Positions 32,101 through 41,384 of a stretch of 64,000 nucleotides of DNA are shown one piece after another. Within the stretch, counting starts at the first letter, position 1. The number at the start of each line of letters is the position of its first letter. The notes below the pieces were generated by a model. The model searched no databases. It was not told the DNA's origin and saw only the letters and a program-made list of their open reading frames with translations. The position numbers and the translations under genes are program-made. The stretch is from Phymatolithon calcareum. Its lineage: Eukaryota; Rhodophyta; Florideophyceae; Hapalidiales. The stretch is taken from assembly GCA_977006965.1 (NCBI GenBank), contig OZ345354.1:2790001-2854000 (forward strand), written 5' to 3'.

Positions 32101-32415
32101 ACGAAAGTCCAGGTTTAGGGTGGTGTATGTCTTCTTCTGCGGAAAATTCGCACGGCGCAAGTACGGCGCTCCTCCGACGGCGGTTAGCAGGTTGGCAGCA
32201 AGACCGAGGTGGAGCATTTCTTGAACTGCAATGCTGATCATGGTTTTCCTCCATTCTGCGATGACCGATGCTTGTTCGTCCGTCACCCCCGGCTCGCCGG
32301 GAAGCTTGAGGCTGAATGCAGCATAGAGGTATTGACATGTTAGTGAATGTTCCAGTTCAGAAGCTTGTGCGAGGAGATAGAGCAGATCTTGACGAGTTTC
32401 CACTTTCGTCTTCAT
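29188..32415 (-). CDS. VioB-type ferritin-like domain / Asp-box propeller / FlgD-like fusion, 1075 aa
   Basis: An intact single-exon ORF with four parts. Residues 1-250 form a ferritin-like domain of the iminophenyl-pyruvate dimer synthase (VioB) family: ASELEHSLTCQYLYAAFSLK, VQEMLHLGLAANLL with an ExxH at 66-69, and RQGEG at 221-225. Residues about 454-500 and 553-615 are two copies of a module (AFFSPLDVQRM / NWFNPRDVSHM, then MPP, W, and a helix ending W-A/D-G) that also occurs in bacterial proteins. Residues 640-935 carry six Asp-box motifs (such as TTDGGKTW, TEDGGETW) of a Ycf48/sialidase-type beta-propeller. Residues 993-1075 resemble the FlgD Ig-like domain (QWDGLDEDGKKVKSGPYIYRL). No signal peptide is seen. 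The bacterial-style architecture and lack of introns suggest horizontal acquisition. The substrate is unknown. Confidence 0.88.
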   Translation of the reverse strand: MKTKVETRQDLLYLLAQASELEHSLTCQYLYAAFSLKLPGEPGVTDEQASVIAEWRKTMISIAVQEMLHLGLAANLLTAVGGAPYLRRANFPQKKTYTTLNLDFRLAGVSPKTVRRFCCFELPPELSPNSVYAPWKDTCKQVKDRSFDLAALPPLLPQPFDYTSIGALYGLIEDGFKSLYPEDASKLFIGPPTSQTVSMWKTMMAVTNRDEAVEAIDLILRQGEGAYGNDEEIKEAHFGKFVSIYEALENGTGGTEPAYPVVENPVLTLHEDIAYEVDGEMLRPTVITSEVGKSANEIFVSLYELALQVLLRYFANANETPEQRYVLSQLFLSIMRYCLTPLGTAIARVPAFDNNPDGPRAGASFEFYSDTLLLPHLDSAWRYFEERLREIAAAAEALASSASSEPFPLLRKALVGAPEGSTAAEAAASPGVAAVCAKYVVGVSSGRRPPGEWTWENGVRAFFSPLDVQRMLPHGINLSKEDDVRNEKEDISRRIGKEASIRMPPQFLLEDETAASEGYRNPYGPWTDERIANFRTWAGLTPDDFVCPENLTWESAVKNWFNPRDVSHMQARGLDLSNYEDVVKNIDSISSAIETKFMPPGGWSNGQIACFKKWVDAGTPKGEKLTWRKTSAGPTGSRYDDIFFITRDIGWAVNSDGKVLHTRDSGTTWTTLATIEDVEERSIYLRCIEFANENVGYLGTISTKLLTRRIFKTTDGGKTWIPFENLPEEAPLKVCGLTVVNENVVYATGTNEPSDFAAIMKTTDGGETWTAKSLEEYASILIDNHFFDERRGLVVGGYTDVPHGERRRSDMVPVILQTEDGGETWVNLLKDFTSDYPFGEWGWKIFVLNENVIFVSQENFNDGAISKTADGGKTWERIHIGDDQNEGQGNANLEGVGFISEDIGWVGGWGDAVVDLVGGFTSATNDGGKTWRAANEVGLFLNRFRFYGSPVDLGFACGDFIYKYSSEPVPVTTNDVAAATESSLILEREEERHVVIPVKIRFVIPPDSKQVRLHVWNQFAKSVITLLAEENPSPVERAVQWDGLDEDGKKVKSGPYIYRLQVDNHRESRVLFVDA

Positions 32416-32620
32416 TCTTGAGGTGGCGAAGAAGAAGTTGCGCTCTTTTTGAGGCGCAGGACAAGTTCTGCAGAAGCCCGATCGCCTTTCTCGTTCTTTG
32501 CTCTTTTCCGTGCCCTTACGTTTCCACTAGATCTTCTGCTCTTGCTTCGTCCCCGAATTATATAGTAACCTGGGGGTGTCGACAAAGAGGTATTTGCACG
32601 ATTCTCCACGGCAGCATCAG

Positions 32621-33002
32621 GGCCGTTCTTAACGCGTGTTTGTTCAACATGTTTGTTCAATTCTCGCGTGCTTACTGGATAGTAGATCCAGTATCATATA
32701 GCTTCACGCCTTAAAAAGCTCTGAACATGCGTATGCATGTTCGCGCATGTTCGAAGGCGTACAACGAAAGAGGAGGATTGGATGCAATGAAACGCTAGGA
32801 GGAAAATCATTGGACGACACACCGCCTTTGTAATAATTCATTGCGCACGAAATTGGTTTTCGTACTCGCGAGTACAAAAACAGCGACATGTCGCATATGT
32901 TAAGACACATCATGCAGAGAGCGCATGTTCGAGTGACACTTGTAACAAAACGCGTTACACTGCTTCCAACATGCTGAACATACATACATGCGTTAAGAAC
33001 GG
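32621..33002. mobile_element. MULE-like MITE, about 382 bp
   Basis: The left end GGCCGTTCTTAACGCGTG and the right end are inverted (reading inward from the right, CCGTTCTTAACGCATG), and a subterminal ATGTT-rich stretch also pairs. The flanks share CAGCATCAG (32612-32620 and 33003-33011), a 9-bp direct repeat of the length typical for Mutator-like elements. Non-coding. Confidence 0.7.
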
Positions 33003-33510
33003 CAGCATCAGCAGAAATTTCCACCGAAGAAGTGCAGACGCGTTGGAAAATTTAAAAAATTTCCAACGTGTCCGCAAATCTCCGCCGAAGCCGAGATCGG
33101 TATTGTGATGATCACCAGGGAAGCACAGCTGTGCAGCGAAGCACAGCAGCATTTGTACTTGTACTGGATATCAAGTATGATATCATAGGGGATATTGTGC
33201 TACATTCCCAGATTGGCATGACTGACGACTTGATTGGTTGAGGGAAAGAGATTCAGTATCTGCAGATCATTATCCTGATGACGATCATCATCAAAATGAT
33301 CATCATCATGATAATGATCCGCGGATCGGTGCATCGGTATGAGTACAGTACAGTATCGTACCTTCAGGGGAACTTTCCCCTGCAGGGTACCTTCAATTTC
33401 CACAATTCATCAATCTGACCAATCCGTGGGCCAACAGCGGCAAAGAGCTCAGCTGCGATTGTTCCCCCAGGGCGCATGCGAGACGCCGCAACCAAGAACT
33501 ACAGTACAGT
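33003..33510. other. intergenic with simple palindromes
   Basis: GTTGGAAAATTT and its complement lie near 33040-33066. GATGATCATC-type repeats run from about 33275 to 33320. No gene is recognised. Confidence 0.5.
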
Positions 33511-33615
33511 ACAGTATGTCTCAATATCTCGAGAGTACAGTATGTCTCAATATCTCGAGATATACAGTATGTCTCAATATCTCGAGATATTCCTCGAGAT
33601 ATTGAGACATACTGT
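33511..33615. repeat. three direct units plus one inverted unit
   Basis: The unit ACAGTATGTCTCAATATCTC is repeated three times at about 26-bp spacing, then once inverted, giving a hairpin at 33564-33615 with 22-bp arms. It abuts the pogo-like MITE. Confidence 0.85.
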
Positions 33616-33621
33616 ACTGTA

Positions 33622-34019
33622 CAGTCAGACCTCGATAAATGGATGGGCAATGTGGAATGGTCCAATATTCTCAAAATCGAGGTTATTCTCAAGTCGAATT
33701 TTGAATCATAAGTTTTGGATCACACGTGTGCCGAACAGTAGCCATATTCTACTGTACTGTATGCCAATGGCAGGAGAAACATGAAAAGTACTTACAGTAT
33801 TCTACGAGTGAGGATATGCTCCGTGTACGCTAAACAAAATTATAACAAAATTTAAGGTATGCCCCGTGACCTCGAACATGAAGTAATGCTCCTATCAAAT
33901 ATTCTAGAATCCTTTAATTTTCGTTAAATTTAGGCGGATACGGTTTTCGTGGAGCACTCGATTATGCTGCTAACCGAGGTTATTCTAAAAAAGAGGTTCC
34001 ATTTATCGAGGTCTGACTG
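33622..34019. mobile_element. pogo/Tigger-like MITE, 398 bp
   Basis: The termini are CAGTCAGACCTCGATAAATG and its exact complement, flanked on both sides by TA. A TA duplication and a CAGT..ACCTCGAT.. terminus are the hallmark of the pogo branch of Tc1/mariner. The interior has no transposase; it is A+T-rich. Confidence 0.8.
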
Positions 34020-34021
34020 TA

Positions 34022-34140
34022 CGCATGTTCAGAGCTTTCTAAGGCGTGACACTGAAGCAATATGATACTGGATCTACTATCCAGTAAGCACGCGAGAATT
34101 GAACAAACATGCCGAACATACACGCGTTAAGAACGGCCCT
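34022..34140. mobile_element. right half of a second MULE-like MITE
   Basis: About 115 bp is nearly identical to the reverse complement of 32621-32740 (GATACTGGATCTACTATCC shared). It abuts the pogo-like MITE on one side and the VioB-like pseudogene on the other. Confidence 0.75.
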
Positions 34141-34149
34141 CAGGGCCGT

Positions 34150-36770
34150 CATTCCGCTCCAGTTTCCAGCTCCCGCAGGACAGCGACTCCCCAATGGTTT
34201 GGTTTGTGGAATCCGACCGGCCCCAGCACCTTCAGCTTTCACATCTGCCGCGTGCAAGTGTAATGACCTCCTTCGGCGCACGCGCAGTCTCTGATGCGCT
34301 GATCGGCGCCCTCTTCACGATGCACTCGCCGCACCACCAGCGAAAATCGTAGACCTGGACCCGCACCAAAGCTAGTATCCGCTCTCTGGGGAATGGCTCT
34401 AAAAAATGGGATTCGAGGGCGATTTCGCGCCGGCCTCCTTCGCCGATCTCTGGCAGCGCACCAAGCATCGGGATGTGTCACTCGGCGCCCTCGGCAGCGG
34501 GTGGCAAAGCGTCGCAATTCTTCGTCGGCCGATACAATGTGGGGATTCCGCAGTGCTCAAAGAGATTGCGGAGCAGGCACCAGAATCGCTTCTACTCCGC
34601 CTCGTCGTCGACGGATACGACGGTGATCGCACAAGTTCGCGCTTCACCTTTGGTCGAGTTTTCGGCACGTTTTCACCGTAACGCATTGCCACATCGCATT
34701 ATTTTCCTGCCGGTCGCGTGTTACGTGTGCCATCGCCGTCCCCTGGTGTTGCTAACTTCAGTGTAAGCGTTGTGTTTGCGGAGATGGTGACATGCCAGCC
34801 CGACGGACCTATGGTTGTCAGTATCGATCTTGGCAACTGCCTGCCGACGGTGTCAGCGCGCGGTTCGTTGCTTGATGTCGGTGTCTCAAGTTTTGGTTAT
34901 ATGGAGCTCGGGAGCGCGCACATCTTCGGGCCTGAGATTTCGTACACGGAAGATGGATGGTACTAGCGCACCGCCGGCGTAGTTTCCTTCCTTGGGTCGA
35001 GTAGATAGGCGGCCTTTCTGAAGAACAACCCACTTTGCATCGTCGCCGTACACCGGCGCCCGTCTACTAATGGGGACGCAAACTACCGGCCAGTTAAGCA
35101 TGATCTGATTGTTGGGAATCTGGACGCGGTGTACGTTTGCGCGGACCAATTTGTATTCAGTGTGGAGCTGGGTTCGCGAGCAGAAACGACCTTCTACGAC
35201 ACTAAGTTTGGCGTGCCTTTGCCGCACCTTCTTTCTACCTCCGCCATGATCCTAGTATCATGGCTCGGCAGGCCGAGGGTGACCAGCTTCCTGTTGGAGA
35301 GCCAGTAGAAGCGCTGTCGTTTTTAGAATCGGTCAGAACGGGCGCGGATGGCACCGCCTTGCTCACACTTACGACCGGTGCCCCCAAGAAACCCGCGAAA
35401 ATATCTTGACGGGCAGGTTTACGGCGTTGCGTACAGGGCAAAGGTGCCGCCGGAGATCGGCGCGACTCGGAACTCAAATGATCTGCTCAGTTCAGGGTGC
35501 TCATGTTTGAAAGTATACCGTCGTGAACGATCCGACTTGGGCGGGGCACATACCACCCATTCTTGCGCCGAACCCTAAGCTGTGCCCTGTCATGCGCCCC
35601 ATGGTCGATCTTGGTAGCTATGCATGCGTGACGAGCCCGACAAGCGGTAAGGATTGTTTTCTTCAACGATATCTCGGATGCAAATGACATGCCTGTCACG
35701 CGCGATATGTCAGCAGCCAAGCGGAGTACTGTACAAAACTGGCTTTCCGAACCTGAGCCAAAGTGTATGAATCCTAGCAGCCATGTTGAGCTGTGCAAGA
35801 TGTTGCATTTTGCAATCGAACTGGAAACACGCAACTATCCCGGTGTATTTCGCGGCGCTTTGCAACATCAAACCCGGTCGCAACATCGAAGTGGCGGCTG
35901 CGATTTTGCAGCTTTGTTATGGAAGAAATGTTGCATATGGCATTTATGGCAAACCTGTTACTCTCTATCGGTGGGACGCCAAAGATTGGGACTCCGGGAT
36001 TCATCCCGGGGCATCCCGGTCCGCTTTCCGGCGGCGTGGGTATAGCTTATCGCGCGTTTGCAATAATGCTGCATTGACCAGATGCGAGACGTGTTCATGG
36101 CCATAAAAACGCTCAGGAGTCTCGCTATCGTTAACAATTATGAAGCAATCCCGGGCGGCTCGACCGAGAACACTAAATACACAATTGGATCAATCTACGA
36201 ACAAACCAGTCTCGCATTGACCGAGCACAAAGATTCTTTAGATTTTTGGCAGAACCTTGAAAATTAGCCAGAGGGAATTGTTCAAGATTAACTCTTTTGA
36301 GAGCGCTGAACGGGCTGTCAATCGTTGAACAAGGCGATGGACAGGGTGCATACGATGCAAGTGACGATGACTTTATGGGACTGTCGCCTTACTTTAAGTT
36401 TGCCGAGATTGTTGCATCGACGACTCGTATGCAGAGGGCCTGATGAGCATGGGGTGAAGCAGTTTTCATATAGCGATAGTACCATTCCGTTTGAAAAAAA
36501 TGGCCTTTACAATGCGATGGATGACCCGGTCTTGGCGGATTATCCGAAAGGAATAAGGGCAAGAGTGTTGGCAGAGTCGTTTGCAGACTCGTATCAAAGT
36601 ACGATGAATAATTTGCATGTCGCGTTCAACGGAAGGCTGGACTCTCTAGGTCATGCTATCTGAGCGCACAAGCACGTGAGCTGATGCAGACACTGTCCGG
36701 CCGAAATGACGGTACGATGGCAGGAATCGCGTTCCAGGCACCCGTTGAATTTGCAACCACGCCCAACTAC
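34150..36770 (+). pseudogene. VioB-like ferritin-like protein gene, broken by many frameshifts
   Basis: Colinear remnants of a full-length VioB-family protein occur in changing frames. N-terminal barrel part: a WNPTGPSTF-like segment near 34200, GDFAPASFADLWQR near 34420, SSRFTFGRVFGTFSP near 34630, VSIDLGNCLPTV near 34817 and AETTFYDTKFGVPLP near 35180. Linker: LDGQVYGVAYRAKVP near 35400, DPTWAGHIPPILAP near 35525 and VDLGSYACV near 35605. Ferritin domain: ATIPVYFAALCNIKPG near 35835, EEMLHMAFMANLLLSIGGTP near 35925, VEQGDGQGAYDASDDDFMG near 36325, YFKFAEIV near 36395 and YPKGIRARVLAESF near 36545. At least five frame changes and several stops separate these. The start is lost next to the MITE end. 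It points away from the intact fusion gene. Confidence 0.85.
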
Positions 36771-37247
36771 TGACGACATGCACGCCATGAAAAGTAGATT
36801 CTAATTCTTTCCTTGCATGACATTCATAGATTTTTGGCGTGGCCTCTTCTGCTCGTAAAGGTGCTGATCTTGTGTGGCTCTTGCCTGAGAAATTGGAATA
36901 CTTTTCTTGGAATGATGTAATTAATGAGGGTTAATCATGACTGCAAGGCCCGAGAAGCTACTCTGTAGGAAATACGACTGTACAACTAGAGTACCTCACG
37001 GTCCACACATCGCTAGGGTTACTGCAGGCGACTCTGCGTCGCTCATAGATATGTTTCAAAATTTGAAAAAGTACCATTTTGTATGACGACACGAGTTCTG
37101 CCTCAGTACTCAAGCAAATTTAGAAATCCTCACAGGCCATAATACAGTAGTTTTGGAAAGGTGGTCGCACGTAGTGGTGCGCCATAGTTCTTGTGCAAAG
37201 GCCATCCGCCATTGAGATTGAGCCTCGACGTGAACGAAACGTAGATA
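36771..37247. other. intergenic, nothing recognised
   Basis: No gene or repeat is recognised. Confidence 0.4.
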
Positions 37248-37946
37248 ATGACGGTACATAAGCTTGGTCTAAATCTCATGCCTTCTTGGCTGGCCTCAAC
37301 TCAAAGAACGAACATACAATCCTATCATTTTCAAAGTCTTCTAGAAGAAATCCGTCCTGCTGACTTGTACAGTAGCAGTATTAGGAGGGTCACATCCGTC
37401 GCGGCTGACCACTCTCAAGTCCTACCACGAATCTCAATTTCTCCCCGACCACTATTTGGAGGGCTTCAACTATCAAGAAGAATCAGGAGCAGAAGAAACG
37501 TAACTCAGCAGACACCGAAGCCGATAAAGGAAAAATCTCCTATCCCGCACTCAACGACGGCATTCTCCCCGTATCTATATTTCTAGATCCCGAGGGTATA
37601 CAACCTTGACCATAAATTGGTTATTCTGAACTTTCCCACCTATGAGTCTCATGGAACTCATAGAATAGATAAGCTATATGCCAATGATGAAATCAGAAAG
37701 ATAGGGCTGTCGAAAGACAAGATCTCATCAGAAGAAAGTGACTTCTCAAGGAGTGCACCTGATCAACTTGAACCCATGTCCCAGGCTTCAAAGAACACTG
37801 TACCTTCGGACTCCAGACCAATTGTTACCATTTTGTCTGCCGCGAGTGTCAAAAATCTGAGGCCATCGAGCTCCTGTTGTGGATCTGATTTAGGTTTTAA
37901 TACGCTGCTGGGTTGTGTATCACCACGAAAAGCAAAACGGCATTGA
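37248..37946 (+). CDS. uncertain ORF interrupted by one TAG
   Basis: Two ATG-initiated open stretches (37248-37586, 37617-37946) are in the same frame. Only one TAG at 37584-37586 lies between them, and the sequence after it stays open. The translation is polar, with basic and Ser-rich parts and no known family. It may be a pseudogene, an exon pair or chance. Confidence 0.2.
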
Positions 37947-38322
37947 AGACAGTTAAGTACTTTTCTTGTTTTATGACACCCGAGAATTTACCCCTCGAGT
38001 CTGCGGATTGGTTCGTAGCTCCTAAAGAAAAATTTACTTTTTTCTTCTTCATTAATTCCCCGGCATTCTCTTGCCGCATGCATAGAGTGCATACATTTAA
38101 ACCATCAGTTCAATCAGATACGTCTGCACTCAAGAGAAACAACATTCAAATGCTGTGCCTCTTGAGTGCACACGTAGCTGATCGCAGCAGAGTTATTAAT
38201 TTTGCTCCGATCCCAACGATTTGTCGCCAGCAATTAGATATGCTTCGACTTGTGCTCCGAGCACTTTCTTCAAGACGACACAACGATAGACAAGCTTTCA
38301 GTACATTGTAGTCTCCATAGTT
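37947..38322. other. intergenic, nothing certain
   Basis: A 132-codon ORF (37913-38311, +) overlaps the previous frame. It has no recognised domain and is not called. Confidence 0.35.
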
Positions 38323-38655
38323 CGTCACAATTCAATTTTTCGTTATTGCTTCCAGTGGAGCAATGAGGCAATCAATAGAAATAGGATTTCTCGCAAGCAA
38401 TACAAATTGCAATTGAGGTACTTCTGGCAATAACAATAGCAATTAGGATTCTGCGAGCTATGATTAGGCGCAACGCACTTTTACCACTTTAACCAAAAGT
38501 TCGCTACCAGCTAAAAGCAAACGGCATAGCTCCACGTTGCATTGCAATTGGAAACTATGTTCTAATTAGCATTGCAATAGCTAAACCTCTATACAATAAA
38601 TAGAAAATTACAGTTCATTGCAATTAATCGCAAAAAATTGAATTGGGACGATCCC
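38323..38655. mobile_element. A+T-rich element with inverted ends
   Basis: The left end TCGTCACAATTCAATTTTT and the right end (reading inward TCGTCCCAATTCAATTTTTT) are inverted. The interior is full of ATTGCAATT-type words (TTGCAATTG, AGCATTGCAAT). It is non-coding with no clear target-site duplication. Confidence 0.55.
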
Positions 38656-38953
38656 CTGTCTCAACAAACAACGCTTGAGGAAATCTTTCAAACTGATATC
38701 AACGTTGTTCTCATGGCAGCGAAGAACGATCCATTTTTAATTATTTCTGGTTCCTGATAGCATGTGCCTTGCGCCGACCATCTCAGTCGCGCGTGTGGGA
38801 CTGCTTTCATAGAAACCTCGAGAAACTCCACAGGAAACGTATGGCTTTTCTCTCTAGATGCGTTGAGTACAAATAGTCTGGATTCTCCCTCATTTTCCAC
38901 ATCACAGCATTGTACAAACACCAAGCCCACACCACCTTAAGCACCAACACGAA

Positions 38954-39121
38954 ATGAACACAGGAAAAGATTCCAAGCCCATGACACCGACTGCTGCATC
39001 TCGCATTCAGTCAAACGAAGCAAAAAATCAAGGAGGCGTCCAGAAAGGAGGGTTTTCAGCCAGAGCGCAATCTGCGGCCGCTAGCAATGTCGCTAAAGGT
39101 GTTGTCCCTCCTAAGAAGTAA
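38954..39121 (+). CDS. SMP/LEA-like small protein, 55 aa
   Basis: This short ORF starts at an ATG (gaaATGAAC) and ends in TAA. Its core MTPTAASRIQSNEAKNQGG followed by GGFSARAQSAAASN matches the pattern of the small SMP (seed maturation protein)-like domain: Met-Thr-Pro, Ala-Ser-Arg-Ile-Gln-Ser, then a Phe-x-Ala-Arg-Ala-Gln-Ser-Ala-Ala helix. Such proteins are small, hydrophilic, Ala/Ser/Gln-rich and occur widely in plants, fungi and algae. Their role is often linked to desiccation or stress, but the mechanism is unclear. The protein has no hydrophobic segment. It stands alone between repeats. Confidence 0.7.
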   Translation: MNTGKDSKPMTPTAASRIQSNEAKNQGGVQKGGFSARAQSAAASNVAKGVVPPKK

Positions 39122-39780
39122 TTAATCTTCCTATTTAGCTCCGCTTATCGCTTGCTGCGTATGTTCTGATCAAGTCTCGCTTTTCGCTAGCTGCGAATAA
39201 AGAGTTGATACAATACCGTCGCAACATTAATGGATATGACATTCACACTGTCCTTCTGCCTCTGTAAATCGTAAAGCACGAATTAGATGTAAGGATTGAG
39301 AGAATAAAAAGTTGTGCTTTTCTAAGTCTTTTGTTTCTTTTGAACAGTGCCAAGCTGCCCATCTCTCTTCTTTGATCCTTCGTCTTCTTTCACACTTGCC
39401 GCGAACTATTCCTTTCTCGTTTGGAAAGGTGGGCTATTGTATCGGTGTAACCAGTGGATGGTGTTTTGTTCCAAAGGGTTGTTGTCGTTAGTTGATGGTC
39501 TTCATTCCGATGTTGATGCTTCGTTCATGGTTGGTTCCTCCTGCTGGAGAAGGCTATCTTTCTTAAGTAGTCAAACAACCGAGATTGTTCCTGTAGCGGT
39601 GCACTGTCGGTGAAAAAATTAGACTAGTGTCGGTCCACGCCAGTATGGGATAACTCGATGAACAACAAGTGAACATACAGTGAACGACATGGGAATGTTA
39701 CTCTGTTGCAATCGGGTTGAACAACTTGCAGCTTAGAGCATATTCTAGTAGCTTCTCATACTTCTAGAAGAAGAAGAGGA
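39122..39780. other. intergenic, nothing recognised
   Basis: Probable 3' flank of the SMP-like gene. The ORF at 39347-39613 starts with GTG and shows no family resemblance. Confidence 0.4.
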
Positions 39781-40655
39781 AAATTTTATTATAGTGTTAC
39801 CAATGCATCGGCTGACGCTTGGGGCAGCACTTCTGGCGAGACACGAGGACTCAATCGGAACCCAAAAACTCCATTTCGCTAAAAGTGGCATAGCCAGCAA
39901 AACTCCAAAACCTACCTCTGGTCTCGCAGAAGAGATCTCGAGGGAGAAAATCGTATCGCTTCTATTACCACGCAGAGTATACCGTCTCTTGACGAGCGAC
40001 GGTACGGACATGGGAGTTTGCGACGTCCCGAGTCGTTTCTGCGCCGAGGCGCCATGGGCGAGTTTAGCGACATTCTGGGTCGTTCATACTTCTAGAGCAA
40101 TGGCCAATAAACCCTGTAGAGGACTGAGCTAGGATTACCTTGAATCCTGAGTTTTCCCGTCCGCCATTCTGGTGGGCGTTTCGCGATCTGCACAAAGGTA
40201 GGTAGCATCAGAGGAAGCCTTGCCCACATCTTCGGAAGTCTGTGAGGCTTTTAAATAAATGTGAATTATAAAAATAATGCTCAATAAAATGCGAAGCTCT
40301 AAGTAGCGAACATAGAAGAAGAAGCACAAAGGTAGATTTTATTTAAAATTTACCAACGCATCTGCTGACGCTTCGGGAAACTTTCCTAGTGCTAAGAGAT
40401 TTTGGCTGGATTGAGGCAAAAGAATTATTCCTTTTATTGTTTATGTAACTCGATTTAGTGGATTACAAAAACCCTCCTCTGGTCACCTTCGGGACCTCGA
40501 GGGGGAAAATTACTCCCCTGTCCTGTGGCACTTGGTGATTTCAGGTTGCGAGAAGTCCTTACATGGCTAGAGCCTGAGACAGGATTAAGAGCTCGTCGCG
40601 TGCTCGCTTAGTCCAACCGATGTCCTCTTTGGAGAGTCTCCTTTGCGAGGCCATT
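39781..40655 (-). mobile_element. cluster of dispersed-repeat 3' ends (family C)
   Basis: 40340-40655 matches 61873-62180: ACCAACGCATCTGCTGACGC, TTTTGGCTGGATT, GGGACCTCGAGGGGG and TGTCCTCTTTGGAGAG are shared. 39795-39960 is a more diverged copy. Between them, 40139-40262 is the second copy of the 1905-2050 repeat, inverted. At the high-coordinate side a coding remnant on the minus strand (INGLAKETLQ) resembles the last residues encoded at 62095-62180, so these look like 3' ends of one retroelement family. Confidence 0.6.
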
Positions 40656-41011
40656 TATCACGTCGTCGATGGCATCTTTCCCACAATGGCCGGTGAGATC
40701 GATAAGGGTGGAGGTACTCATTGGAGGGAACATTCCAAATGACCACTTGATGGCAAGTAGCGCATATAGAGTGATTGAGTGAGTACAACCAGACAGTGGT
40801 GTGCCATGATCAACGCATTTACGCACTTGATAAAAGACGGTACAGCTGGTCGAAAAATCTGGCCCGCGAATGAGTTTTTGAACTGCGCTTGTTGAGACTG
40901 AGACACCAGAAGATCAAACCGAGGGAGAGAGTAGCACGGATGGTATAAATCATGTGCGTGAACTTGAGCTCGCTTTCATGAGGTCAATGAAAAAGTCAAC
41001 ATCTGACTTGT
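40656..41011. other. intergenic
   Basis: It may contain more of the family C coding remnant on the minus strand (40608-40826). No other feature is seen. Confidence 0.35.
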
Positions 41012-41307
41012 TGTAGCTCATCGAGCAAACTGACCGTTTACTCCTCTCGCATAACGTCTCTGTGAGTTAAGAGCTTCCTTGGAGATGCGATACTTCTAAC
41101 TTTCGGTATCGTATTCGCACTGTGTCTAAACAGTCACAATCACCAGCATTACCAAGATAGTATCGGTTAGGCGATCATATGATTAGTAGCAACCGACACC
41201 CAGCATGTGAGACCACACGTGTCTTCATGGTTAGCTTCACTCATCTAGGGGTATATAAGCAGCTCGAGCACACACCTTCAGTAAAGAGAAGGCACCGCAT
41301 TTTTGCA
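41012..41307 (+). repeat. 5' LTR of the chromovirus
   Basis: 296 bp, starts TGTAGC and ends TTGCA. It contains a TATA-like GTATATAAGC near 41250. It aligns without gaps to 46225-46520 with about 7 substitutions, six of them transitions. Confidence 0.92.
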
Positions 41308-41384
41308 TATTGGTCAATCCACGAAATTTACGGTCAACCACCTACAAATTCATTCTTCGAGTTTTGCTTTCGATTCACCCCGAA

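Noticed and set aside
32412-32660. 82-codon ORF just upstream of the ferritin-like fusion gene
   Set aside because: Its 5' part lies in the MULE-like MITE and its end overlaps the next start only by chance; no domain.
33511-33615. CRISPR array
   Set aside because: Units are adjacent with no unique spacers and one is inverted; the genome is eukaryotic.
39347-39613. 88-codon ORF after the SMP-like gene
   Set aside because: Begins with GTG; likely chance.
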